Assembly: GCA_018389105.1 (NCBI GenBank)
Contig: JACATO010000595.1
Location: 1-64,000, forward strand
Length of the DNA stretch: 64,000 bases
Reading direction: 5' to 3'
Source: Nautilus pompilius
Lineage: Eukaryota > Mollusca > Cephalopoda > Nautilida > Nautilidae
The notes under the pieces: generated by a model
Database searches by the model: none
Told to the model about the DNA's origin: nothing
Seen by the model: only the letters and a program-made list of their open reading frames with translations
Program-made: the position numbers and the translations under genes
Part shown: positions 34,291 to 45,280 of the stretch, in pieces
Layout of the letters: every line of letters begins with the position of its first letter
Numbering within the stretch: the stretch's first letter is position 1

Positions 34291-36116
34291 GTATGTATTT
34301 CAAAGCAATGCCTTGTGTTGCTTTTGGCTGGCATACGTGTGAACAATGTCCATATAGACAAGACTACAAAGTATATCCCATTCAGCGTCAATATGGCAAG
34401 ATTTGTGAGACTACTTTGAATCGTAGTAGTTTGTTGCAAGCTTTTGATCAGCTTTAATTTTGAAAAGGATCAGTTACCAGAGCAGTTAGTGACCATGTGT
34501 GAGATAGATCTTCAAAGCAATTTCTATGTTGGGAAAAGTAACTTGAACATCATTGTGAAGTATGATATTATACATAAATGTTTCCAAGATGCAGTCTTCC
34601 TTTTTCTGATCCAAAAAGACAGAGGAATAACTGGAACACCAAGGTTGATATCCAGATCTTGCTTGTAGTAGAAGTCCAACAACTTACTTGCATCAATTGT
34701 AATAGAATCAGGGTTCACATCCAAGAAGATTACATAATTTGCTGTAGGTTAAGTGTTAGGGTTAGGGTTGTTGATACATTGTTGACAGACCTTATTATGA
34801 AAAGCTTCCTTTAGCATCAGCTTATGGCTGCTGATGCACAATATGATGATGAACTCAACACCTTTTACCTAACAATCTTCTTTTCCTGAAAGAATCTTGC
34901 CAGCTTCTTCAAAATTATCATGACTAAATCTTTGAGTGACTTCAAAACACCAGCCACAGAATTCAAATTGAGTTACACTGCTTCCAAAGTTTTGCTGATG
35001 TTGTTGTTGTTGTTGTTGAGCGAGTTTGGACTTCCGAACGAGGTTCTTTCAATGGCATCGCATCCCGTAAAGATAAGTGGCCTGTTCTCTGTCGAGTCCT
35101 CCTCGTTACTGAGAGATGTTCGTCGAGCCGACAAACGGCCCGGTCCCCCGACACCGTGAGGTCTCTCTCACGTCGGACACCAAGGAGATGTCGTACAGCT
35201 GTTTCACGCTATGGCGATCATCAGCGACAGCTCTCCTCCGACCCCAGCCTGGGATCGAACCCGGTACAGGGGCAACGGTCTCCTTACGGAGCTAACCCGC
35301 TACCACCTGCCCCACCGGGCCGGCTTTGCTGATGTTGTTGAAGTGCTTGCAAGATAAAATTCCTGTCTTAAGTTTACTCATTTGATCATATGGTCCTCAT
35401 GCTTTACTGCAATATCAGCCACAGAATTCCCCTATGTTAATCCTAGCACCTTGAATAAATATTAGAAATGTTCTGTCATTTCTTTTCTATTATGGCCTGT
35501 TGACTTAAGAAAGGTTACAAAGCGCTACACAGGCCAATTTAGTTTGAAATATTGCAAAATGACAGTAAGTTGGTGAATGTGAGCATTGTCTTCACATGAA
35601 TCCAAAGATATTGAATTATATTTTTTTCTGTTTAACTCGATCAATCAGGACATCTACAACACTTTTGCCATGACCTAAGTCAGTTCCTTGCACACACTTG
35701 CTGATAAATAATTGATGCATCTCTTGCCTTTGTTAGCTTTAGTCTGACTGTGTTATACTTTGCAATCAATTCCAACAGACCAAAGTAGTTACCATTGCAT
35801 GCAGACCTAATTGTTTGATCATTACCTCTCATAGCAAACCCTTACTCTGCAAGAAATGCTACCAACATCCATTACGAATCCTGGCTACTTCACTTTGATG
35901 TTCACCTGGTATAAGAATAGCTTCAGGAGAAGGTCCATCAGTAGGTCCAGAGGCATCACGTTGTAAGAAGATACACTTATAGGTGCTTAGCAATTCTTTA
36001 CTCCAGCTCCTGCTTCTCTCAAATACTTCATCACACTGTGACTTGTTAATTGTTTCTCCCACAGCCTTCTTGTTTTTTTTTCTTATTTTCCATAATATGT
36101 TTTTAAAAATTCTCAC
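34290..36116 (-). pseudogene. ZMYM1-like hAT transposase remnant, minus strand
   Basis: Reading downward from 36116 the minus strand gives, across frames, a conserved string of the ZMYM1/TTF-type hAT family: FLAFRGNDQTIRSACNGNYF-like, LLELIAKYNTVRLK, DVLIDRVKQKK, SISLDSCEDNAHIHQLTV (DSTxD...HxxQLT, with a catalytic Asp), RFVTFLKSTGHNRKEM and a GNSVADIAVK segment. The C-terminal part lies below 34990 and is very decayed. Stops and frameshifts are frequent, and a SINE splits it at 35007-35324. Family assignment is by motif resemblance, so confidence is moderate. Confidence 0.5.
35007..35324 (-). repeat. tRNA-derived SINE with 16-bp target duplication
   Basis: On the minus strand the element begins at 35324 with a tRNA-like head: an A-box-like GGGGCAGGTGGTAGCGGG and a good B-box GGTTCGATCCC near 35255. 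It ends in a (CAA)n tail at about 35007-35018. The flanks are the identical 16-mer TTTGCTGATGTTGTTG at 34991-35006 and 35325-35340. Both boundaries are therefore well defined, allowing for the shared GTT repeat. Confidence 0.85.
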
Positions 36117-36120
36117 TGAT

Positions 36121-37544
36121 AAAGTCTCAAGAATAATGTGAGAGCTGACGACTTCCCCTTTTCAGAACTGTTTGGGTAAACAACCTGTTATCTGACCCTA
36201 ATGGGATCTAGAGATGGTTGGATACCTAAACCAGTGTTGTTGCTTATCCAACAACTTTCTTTAGTTTTGTTCAGTAGTAAAGACTGGCTGAACTATTTTA
36301 AATATTAGTTAGATAACATGCTGCAACCTACCGTCAAGCAAGAAGTGTAAAGGATGCTAACTATTTCACAAAGGTTGGATATTTGAAAATGAATTTACTT
36401 GGCTTATATTGGAAAAGTCAGATATCAAAGACCAGTTGGATAACTGGAAGTCAAATGACAGGTTGTTGACTGATTTGATTTTCTTCTATTAAAGCATTTT
36501 ATAATCTGATACAATACAAATTTTAAAAAGATGATAACATTTTCTTTAAAGTTTGTTTGCAGTGTAAAATTTTATGTTTGTGTTTTTGTTGTTTTTATAG
36601 TTTGTGTTATCATGGAGTGGATCCAGAATTTTGAGAAAGTTGGGGTGATCAATAGAAATAGCGGTGGTAATATGGCACATCTCGGAAACGGGTTGGGTGG
36701 AGGAAAGACAAATGCAAAACCAACTTCCTCAATACTAAGCCTGGCCTACAAGAATGAATGACAGAAACCACCCTGTCATCTAGAGCTCTCTGTTGTTTGA
36801 CCCTTTCCATGTTAGTTTGGATAAATAGTCTGAATCAGTGTTGATTATAGTTGACAGTTGGGTGAAATGTGGAGATGGACATTGGCACTGTTTCTCTCAA
36901 TTATTAGCCAGGCAGCTTTCCAGAGCCTATGGGGCAAGTGAGCAACCCCATTTTTGCTTGACCAATATACCCGCAAAATACAGCCCCAAAGATCTTATCT
37001 TATCATTGTAACCTATTAGAATTAATACATAATCCATCAGTAAAAAATGAAGGAATACTTCAAATGTCTACCATTCAGCCTTTATTCCATGTTCTTCTTG
37101 CATCCACAATAAAAATGAAGCAAAATTGGCAAATGTGGACATTTCTGATGGCATCAATGCTATGTATTATTTGTAGACTAATGGAATTACATATCACCTT
37201 GCTTTTCATAATCTGAAAATTGCAATATCAGCATTTTAAGTTCATATTATTCTTTTGTTACTTTTATAATAATAAAGATAATATATTTACATATTGTTGG
37301 TTTTGCTGACTTGTCAATGATACCTTTATAGCTAGAAAAATGAATTATTGACTAAAATATCAATAACTAATCAGACATTTAATGTTTTTAATTAAATCTT
37401 TTATTTGAAACATTTTCAAGTCAACCATAAGGAAAACAGACCAAAACCAAATAACAAAAATAAAGACAACATTTTTTAAAAAATGCACAAAAGAAAATAA
37501 TAAATTCCTTAAATAAAGTCATGGAATGGACATTTTTCTAAAAA
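36121..37544. other. AT-rich intergenic DNA
   Basis: No supported gene. The short open frame at 36531-36761 has a hydrophobic run but no start context or family resemblance. An A/T-rich block with AATAAA-like strings precedes the second copy of the duplicated segment. Confidence 0.3.
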
Positions 37545-39702
37545 GTCTTCAAAAACAATACATATATCACCTTAAAATTTATACATTAGAAACCAAACTA
37601 CAACAATTTTACAGGTAAACATGAGACTAAAGCCTCTTTTTAAAACATTTCCTGATGTGAAGTAGCTTCGGTTCTCTAAAACAGAACAGAGAATCCAATT
37701 TTCTGTTTCTAAACTATTAATTTATATTTCTTCAAGGTGGCTGGAGACAGTGCACTTCTGCTGCTGGTAAATAAGGTTTTGAATTCTGTAAGTAAAAATC
37801 AGTTTTGGTTGTTGTACCCAGCCTATCTATGGAGTGAAGCCGAACTGGTGTGCGTCCATTGCTGTCTCCGCAAGTTCTCGTGTGGCAGGTCCAATGTTTT
37901 TTCTAGCAGAAAGCCCCAGTGGCAACAGTTCACCTGTCAGCCCCCATCCGCAACAGCAATCAGTGGCCTGACGCAAGCCTGAGTCATTGCTGCGGCTGGC
38001 AAGCCAGCGGGGTGATAGGGAGCCATATGGTTGTTAATGTAAATAGTTGTGGACTGCTGCCTAAACAGAATTGCCATCAGCAAATATACCCCTCTGATGA
38101 CCACCTTCATGCATCAGAAAAGATGAAAGTCAGACTTACTATAATCAGGTGGATGTTGTTCTGTAATGATGCACAACAATGCTGCCATACTCAACTACCC
38201 AGTACCACACAGTTATCACAAAAATCCAGCACAGTAAATATGACAAATTTTGAAAAAGCTAGGCTCTTTTCAGGCATATATATCCACACAACCATACATA
38301 GTTCATTTACTCTATATTTTTTGAATTACCAATTTCATGGTAGCTGAGGATAATATTCTCTTTTCAAGCATCAAATATTTCTCAACTCATACAATCAGAG
38401 AGTCAAAGGTACACCAGTTTACAATCATTTAGACATACAATAGACAGGTCCATTGGCTATGGTGCTTCCAATGAACTGACTTTAGTATATTACACAGATA
38501 AGATAGATTAAAGCTTATCTACAATTCAGTGGTAGAGATACAGTATTCAGCATCTTCCAGCTGAAGCATGACAATGAAAAAAACAAAACCACCACCATCT
38601 TCAAATGTACAATAGTTTTTGTTATCATTTAATACTACACTTCTATTTTGCCCTAAACATTTGTTTAAAACTAATAATAAATACATTAACAATTTTTGAT
38701 CTCTGTTAGAAAAATCTGTTGAAAACACAGCAAAGTCTCCTGTAACACCAAATCCCATGGAGGTTAAGGATCCAGAGGACATCACAACCTCTGAAGCAAT
38801 AGCTCCAGAAGAAGGTGTCCAGGCCCCTGGAACAGACAAAGGCGCGAACTCCTCACCCCCAAAATAGCCAAAAATCAAGGAGACGAGGCCCCATGCGGAC
38901 CAGCCCCGAATCTAACCCACCCACACCACTAAAAAGGGAAATAACGGAAGACAGCCAGGTCAGCTCACTTGAGGCCCCTCCAGACACTCTATCTGTCACA
39001 ATGACTCAGGGGGTTGATGGAATAGAAGTGCCCACCCGAAAAGGTGCCATTTTCATTTTGGACAGATCTTTAGGATACAACTCTGTGATGCCCCCAGGAC
39101 GATGAGCCAGGTTTAGCGATCACGTGAACACTTAGCTTATTTTCCCCCTTTTCTCAGTGAGCTTTAGTTTACCTGCCAACTGTAAGTCATTTAAATACTT
39201 CTGTCCTTATTCTGTTTGTTCCTATCTCCACTTAGTTTCCTTTACAGTTGTTTGTATTTTTTCGAACTTAATAAATATTAAAAAAATGATGGAGCCTCAG
39301 CCATCAGCCTCCTCAGCAGGTTCCAGCTGTGCCAGAATGGCTAGACAAAGGAAGGTAGGGCTAGCAATAATAATCTGAAGGACTACGAGGACAATGGAGG
39401 AACACAGACGGTCGGTCCTTCAGAGATTTCTTGATGGAGTCGGACACGGATCCGTCCACTCCTCGGAATCTAAATTCCGAGAAGAGCAGTTCGCTCTTCC
39501 TCCAGGCCAACAAAGCGGTAAGTTGCCTGGAAGTAGGGAAAGCGTTGCTCGATGCCAGACTCAGCGAGAAAGTCTGTGCAGTCATTTCCAGCTATGGAGC
39601 CATCGAGATGCTGAATTAATCTCGACCAAAAGCCTCTCCATTAACAGAATAAACTATACTGTAAGAGGGGCCAGTCCCGTGGTCCGGGTAAAGGTCCGCG
39701 GA
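37545..39702. repeat. duplicated chimeric segment, copy 2
   Basis: The counterpart of 22148-24256 in direct orientation about 15.4 kb away. It carries the same unidentified block, LINE ORF1 tail, second LINE 5' UTR and ORF1 start (ATG 39286). Here the 26-bp block at 37572-37597 is the exact reverse complement of 22175-22200. Unlike copy 1, LINE ORF1 continues past the shared end towards 40262. Confidence 0.85.
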
Positions 39703-40262
39703 CTGCCCCTGGCCAAGTGTGGAAAGGTAATCGTACCCTTGAAGTACGATGATTTCCTGAGTGTTCCTCTCAGGACAGAGGAGCGATAAAATGATTCTCC
39801 GGGAGCCTATCCCGAGAAGAACCAGAGAAATGTCGGACATATTCCTTCTCGGTGGTCTACCGAACCACCGTTTTGTAAGATCTGCAAAGAAATGGGGCAG
39901 GTGCACCGAGGAGAGTTGCCAGAGCGCTGAAACCCCTAAAGATAAGGATCCTCCGAAGGAGCACTTGGAGGAGAAAACACCACAGACGACTCAACCTGTG
40001 GAAAATTTGGCTCCAACAGATCAACAACCCGCAGAGGACGCCATAACCCCCTCCAACTTCAGCTCCAGAGGAAGATAACCTGGCCTGTGGAAACAGTAAA
40101 ACCGCAGAGGAGACATCAGTCCGCCCTAAAGCTGCTCACCCAAAGAGCAGCAAATCCAAGACTAAGACATCCAAACGCCACCCGAAAGGAAGACAAGGAA
40201 AGTGGGGTTTTGGATACGTTTGCCAAGGATGTCACGCCATTAATTCGTAAAAATAAAACAGG
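39286..40262 (+). pseudogene. LINE ORF1 fragment upstream of U2 sequence
   Basis: It opens MMEPQPSASSAGSSCARM. Further frames give SSLFLQANKAVSCLEVGKAL, LSEKVCAVIS, VRVKVRGLPLAKCGKVIVPL, DKMILREPIPRRTRE and a damaged zinc-knuckle region (FCKICKEMGQVH...). The basic tail reaches about 40262. Frameshifts occur throughout and no ORF2 follows: ten bases later comes the 5' end of a U2 snRNA sequence. Confidence 0.65.
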
Positions 40263-40271
40263 ATCTGGTTG

Positions 40272-40302
40272 ATCGCTTCTCGGCCTTCTCTGGCTAAGAT
40301 CA
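40272..40302 (+). pseudogene. U2 snRNA 5' fragment (nt 1-29), LINE target site
   Basis: ATCGCTTCTCGGCCTT then GGCTAAGATCA match the first 29 nt of U2 snRNA, with a 2-nt insertion in the CCTT-GG loop. The fragment stops at the base where the LINE 5' UTR starts (CCCAGATTTT). No snRNA promoter element was recognised upstream, where LINE ORF1 debris lies, so this is probably not a transcribed U2 gene. It is the left flank of the LINE insertion at 40303-49881. Confidence 0.85.
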
Positions 40303-40398
40303 CCCAGATTTTGCGCTAGAGACCCTGAAGGACGACTTGAAACCGAATTCTCGGAAGTAGAGACCTTTTGGAGACCAGCCCGACAGATTCGTCGAAAG

Positions 40399-40404
40399 GT
40401 AGGT
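40399..40404 (+). promoter_or_regulatory. 5' splice-site-like motif in LINE 5' UTR
   Basis: AAAG|GTAGGT, 97 nt from the LINE 5' end. An acceptor-like GAGTGTTTAGCATAG lies about ten bases before the ORF1 ATG at 41249. Confidence 0.45.
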
Positions 40405-40749
40405 GTTAGATTTTGCATAGTTTCCGGCTTATTTTTGCTTATTTGCTTACAATACGTTCGGCTTTTGTCGCTTTTTAGACTAGAAACTCCTCTGTTAGTT
40501 AGCTTTTGACAAAATTGTTCACTTTCGCGTTTTTGAGAGATTAGTTTAGGGAAACTTCTGTAGTTAGAATAATTAGGATAGGAACTTCCGTTCCGCTAGA
40601 TAGTATACTCCAGCTTCCGGTAAGCGGAACTTTTTTCCGCAATTTTTGAGATAGAATCAGACGGTTTTTGTTAGAGTATTTTGCGTTTTTGCCAGTCGTT
40701 ATTTAGCTGTAAGGACATAGGAAAATTTTTGCTGTAGTTTAGATTATTT

Positions 40750-40950
40750 TAGGTTTTAGTGTTAAAACTTAGCTTTTCAACTTAAATTTTAGGACTTAGA
40801 AAATTTTGCTAAATTCTAGAACTTAGAAAATTTTGTGGTAGAACTTAGAAAATTTTTCATTTTTAGGACTTAGAAAATTTTTCGTTTGAAGGAAATAGAA
40901 ATTTTTCTTAGTTTTTGTACTTAGAAAATTTTTAGGAGATAGAATAATTT
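40750..40950 (+). repeat. degenerate ACTTAGAAAATTTT repeats in LINE 5' UTR
   Basis: About seven irregularly spaced copies of GACTTAGAAAATTTT-like units. A weaker version (GGACTTAGAAGTTTT) occurs in the 5' UTR of the LINE at 55725, near 56170. Like the 33-bp minisatellite of copy 2, it shows that this UTR family repeatedly acquires local tandem repeats. Confidence 0.7.
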
Positions 40951-41248
40951 TTCATTAGTTCGTAAATTAGAAATATCCTATAAGTTTTAGCGGTTAGTGT
41001 ATTTTACGTTTTCCCGACTCTTGGGAGCTAGCCTAGGTCTGTAATCAATACTCTACAGCCTTTGTTTAGATAAGCTCCCGTCTGGTTAGATCTCTGTTTA
41101 TCTAACGACACTTTTTGTTTTTATAACTGCTCCACCTCTGTTTAAGGCAAACCAACTCTTCTGCTTCTAAAAAACTTTTCTAACCTTATCTTTTTCTTTT
41201 GTTTACTTTGATCTTTCTTTTGTGAGTGTTTAGCATAGCGAGCACGTG

Positions 41249-42384
41249 ATGGAACCCCAGCCATCAACCAGTAAAACAACACCATATGCTGAAGCCCTAG
41301 CAACAACGAGCAACAGCATGGCGGAAAAGGTCGATGGGGCGACGGAATACCGACCTTTTCCGAGTTCCTGAGGGAGCTGGACCTGGAGCCGGCCTACCCC
41401 ACAAATTTAAAATTTGAAAAAAAGAGCTCTCTGTTCATCCATTCGCAGAACAGATTGCAAACTCCTGATGTAGGCCAAGCGTTAGTTAACGCCGGCCTAC
41501 AGGACAAGGTAAGGGCAGTACTCAGTAGCTATGGTGGAGCTACTGAGATTGTATGCACGACCGCCGAAAATGCTGAGCTGCTATCCACCAAGCAGCTCCA
41601 AATAAAAGGTGTAAATCACGTGATGAGGGGGGCTAATCCACTAGCGTGGATTAAAATAAGGGGTCTTCCCCTAACAACTGGGTGTGGGGGTCCCCAAAAA
41701 ATTTTAGAAATATATGGGAAAGTATTGATCCCATTCAAATATGATTGTCTCCCACAGCTGCCATTCTTATCGGGGCAGCGAAGTGGGAAAATGATATTAA
41801 GGGAGCCAATCCCAAGAAGGATACATGAAGAGGTAGACGGGATAATGTACACTTTTCAGGTATTCTACAAGGACCAGCCCAGTCCTCCACCATTCTGCCA
41901 AACGTGCAGGATGGTGGGCCACACAAAAGATACGTGCAACGGACTGGATGAACTTAGAAGAAAAAGGGAGAAGGAAACAACTAAACAACAGGTAGGTGAA
42001 AAACCCCCTCCCGATAGGAAGAAATTAAAGAAGAGAAAAGATAAATCGCCTTCGAGCGACTCTAAGGAGGTAATGAAGGGAGATGAAACCCCACCTCTAG
42101 CTACACCCATGCCATCTGACAACGAGGATGATCTAATCCTGTTGTCAATCAGGAAAACAATGCGACCACGGGTCGCAAAAAGAACGATAAGGGATTCTAC
42201 CCCTATCACCCCTCCCAAAAGAAAGGAGGTAAAGAAAGCCAGGACACTGGGACCAAAACCCCAGACGGAAACTGGCACAAATTCAAGAAAACCTAAAATA
42301 GTGCAAGATCAAAGTGACCCGGAATCCCTTCCCTCTCCAGCTAAGTCTAGCCAGGGGGATATCCCTACGGAAGTACACACCTAA
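41249..42384 (+). pseudogene. LINE copy A ORF1, one frameshift
   Basis: It starts MEPQPSTSKTTPYAEALATT at 41249. A frameshift near 41345 leads to the frame carrying FSEFLRELDLEPAY and KKSSLFIHSQ, open to 42384. The RRM-like core (DVGQALVNAGLQDKVRAVL, ANPLAWIKIRGLPL, LPFLSGQRSGKMILREPIPR) is intact. The zinc knuckle FCQTCRMVGHTKDTC (C-x2-C-x4-H-x4-C) at about 41893-41937 has all four ligands. The tail is strongly basic with TPITPPKRKEV. The domain order matches the intact ORF1 at 50149-51537, though the N-termini differ. Expected role: RNA chaperone in the retrotransposition particle. Confidence 0.8.
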
Positions 42385-42440
42385 ATAGGTGGTGCTTCCT
42401 TTGGACGGATTCTTTGGGTTTAACTGTGGAACGTCTAAAC

Positions 42441-45249
42441 CAGTGGTTCCCAACCAGGGGTCCATGGAAGAATTTCAAGGGGTCCATAGAGATTCTACTT
42501 ATTTTTAAATTTATTATACTGGAATTAGAAGACATGCGGCTCAGAATAAAATTATTACTACTGTTCACAATCCTTAAAACTGAATGTTTAAATGTTAGAA
42601 TTGCTCTACATTAGCTAACAGTATCAGCGGTGTCAAACTCACGGTCCATGTGACAAATTTGGCCCTTGGGATGGTCATGAGCAGCCCGCGAGATGACAGG
42701 AAGATTTATTGCCTCCTTAAATGACGAGTGTCATGAATATACGTGATATGAATGAGAGAGAGAAAATGAATAAATAACCTTTATTTTATTATGGCAATAT
42801 TAAGAAATAATATTAAGGCAATGTTAATTATTTTCTTTCTAATATGGCTAACAACAAGTGATAATATTTAGCAAAATCGTGAAATTAGTGAAATCGTGAC
42901 TTATACTTTGCATGTTTAAGTGTCTGTGTGTATATGATACCTCTTTGGTTTGTTATTATTTTACTTGTATATTGTTGTTATATTAACCTGGTCGCACACA
43001 TAGTCAGCTTTCTTTTTTCCACCCACAGATATTGCATAATGTCAAGTAAGAAGAGAAAGTTCTCGGAAGATTATCTTCAGTGGGGGTTTACTTCGATTCA
43101 AAAAAATAATGTAGATCTCCCACAGTGTGTCATTTGTTTTCGTGTCCTGGGAAATGATTCACTGAAGCCTTCAAAATTACAACTTCACCTGACCAAATGC
43201 CACCCTGAGTATGCTAGCAAGGAAAAGTATTTTTTCGAGAGGAAAGCTGATGAACTGAAGAGGCAAAAACTTGATGCGACTGGTAGCTTCCAAGAGAAGA
43301 GAGGGAACATCGTGGAAGCATCATACAGAGTGGCTTATTTAGTAGCACGGAAGAAAAAGCCACACACAATTGCTGAAGAATTGATCCTACCTTGTGCAAA
43401 AGAAATGGTTAGACTGGTTCTTGGAGCAGAAGCAGCACAGAAACTAAGTGATGTATCTCTTTCGAATAATACTATCCAGCGAAGAATCAGCGACATGTCA
43501 GGTGATGTGAAAGATCAGATTATTGAAGAGATAAAAGCATCCCCCATTTTTGCTATACAGGTCGATGAATCCACTGATGTAGCAATGGCGTGCCAGCTGT
43601 TGGTATACTGCCGATACCTGTTCAAAGGCATAATCAAGGAGGAATTTCTTTGCTGTCAAAATCTTGAAACATCAAGTACGGCCACTGATGTGATGAATGC
43701 TGTGTCATCGTTTTTTGACGAGCATGGTTTGAGTTGGAATAATCTTGTTGGAATCACAACTGATGGAGCTCCAGCCATGCTTGGGTCGAGGTCGGGTTTC
43801 CAAGCAAAAGTAAAATCCAAAGCACCAAATGCAGTTGGTGTGCACTGCTTCATTCATCGGGAGGCTCTGGCTTCTAAATCGCTTCCTTCTGGGCTTCTCA
43901 CAATTTTCACTGGTATTGTTAAGGTCGTGAACTATGTGAAAAAACTCTGCCCTAAACACGAGACTGTTCCAGCAACTGTGTCATGACATGGAATCCGAGC
44001 ATAGTTCCATGCTCTTTTATACATCCGTCAGGTGGTTGTCTGCAGGGAGATTTTTGTCCCGCTTCTTCTCTCTTCGCCAGGAAGTTGAATGTTTCTTGAT
44101 GTACAGAAAAAATGTGACCTGTTGGAGATATTGAAATCAGAACACTTTGAGCTCCGCCTTGCTTATCTTGTGGACATATTTTGAAATCTTCAACCAGCTG
44201 AACTTGAGACTCCAAGGAAAGGATTCAAACTTGCTCAGCCACTGTGACTCAATACATGCATTTTTGGCCAAATGGAGCTGTATAAGAAGAGAGTGAGTGT
44301 AGGAAATTTATGATGTTTCCATCATTGAATGAAGTTCTTGCTGATGGTCAGCTTTCAAGCACCTTGTCCAAGGAAATCATGGACCACTTGTCTCATCTAG
44401 ATGATGAATTTCGCCGTTACTTTCCTGACTTGAGCCCTCAGCATGCAGGATTAGCAAAAAAATCCTTTCTTATGTCAGGTTGATGATGTGTTAGAAGACG
44501 CACAAGAAGAGTTCATTGAGCTTCTCCATGATTCAACAGCCAAGAATGTGTTCCAGTCAAACTCCTTGTCTAGCTTCTGGTGTTCAATGATGGAATCATA
44601 TCCAAAAATAAGTGATCTGGCAGTTCGAGTTCTTTTGCCTTTTGCTTCAACCTACCTGTGCGAAAGTGGGTTTTCTTCATTACTTGCAATAAAAACAAAA
44701 TCAAGGAACAAGCTGTCTGTGGAAGATGACTTGAGGTGTGCCCTGGCTGCCACTGAGCCAAGGATTCATGAGCTGGTTGCTCAAAAACAACCACAAACGT
44801 CCCATTGAGAAAATATAAAGTGACATACTTTTTCGCAACCAATGAAAAGTTTCATTCACTGCTGTTTTTGTGATTTTTTGTTGTATTAATACAGTTTTTG
44901 TGATTCTTTTTATTCATACATGTGCTTGCAAGCTCAAAAAAGAGCAAATATTATAAAGATAGTTTTTGCACACAATACCTACAACTATAACAACATTAAC
45001 ATAACATTTTTCCTATGTGTGTTGTACTTAAATCAAAAAGTGCTGAACGGAATGTTTTCTGATTTCATATAAATAGGCCTACATCTTAATCAGCATAACA
45101 ATGGAAGGCATTTTACATTAATATATTCATTTCTTGCAGAAAAATCTTTTATTAATTTTCTTGGCTTAACATATTTCGTTGTAGGGGGTCCACAGGTGAA
45201 ACAATGACTGGAAAAGGGGGAACGGGACAAAAAAGGTTGGGAACCACTG
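42441..45249 (+). mobile_element. hAT transposon nested in the LINE spacer, exact TSD
   Basis: Inverted termini CAGTGGTTCCCAACC and GGTTGGGAACCACTG bound a 2809-bp element. The octamer GTCTAAAC is duplicated exactly on both sides (42433-42440, 45250-45257). Removing the element and one duplicate restores the LINE spacer running from AACGTCTAAAC to GATCGCGAGATTGATTAGCG and the ORF2 ATG. The insertion post-dates the LINE. It carries a broken but well-conserved transposase. Confidence 0.95.
43039..44808 (+). pseudogene. hAT transposase pseudogene (ZBED5/SCAND3-like)
   Basis: From the ATG at 43039, a BED zinc finger (CVICFRVLGNDSLKPSKLQL, then H-x-H about 43120-43205) precedes the conserved core. 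IFAIQVDESTDVAMACQLLV carries the first catalytic Asp, and ITTDGAPAMLGSRSG the second. VHCFIHREALASKSL is the C-x2-H region. The frame breaks at 43986 and several more frameshifts lie between 43980 and 44480. The C-terminal dimerisation domain (PFASTYLCESGFSSLLAIKT, KSRNKLSVEDDLR) is readable up to the stop at 44808. The intact protein would be about 590 residues. Loss of the frame rules out current activity. Confidence 0.9.
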
Positions 45250-45280
45250 GTCTAAACGATCGCGAGATTGATTAGCGATT

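Noticed and set aside
36531-36761. Small hydrophobic open frame
   Set aside because: A short AT-rich frame without start context, conserved motif or splice signals.
40272-40302. A functional U2 snRNA gene
   Set aside because: Only nt 1-29 remain, with a 2-nt insertion, LINE debris upstream and a LINE directly downstream; no snRNA promoter was recognised.
43039-44808. A domesticated host ZBED gene
   Set aside because: TIRs and a perfect 8-bp duplication are intact and the reading frame is broken, so it is a recent transposon.
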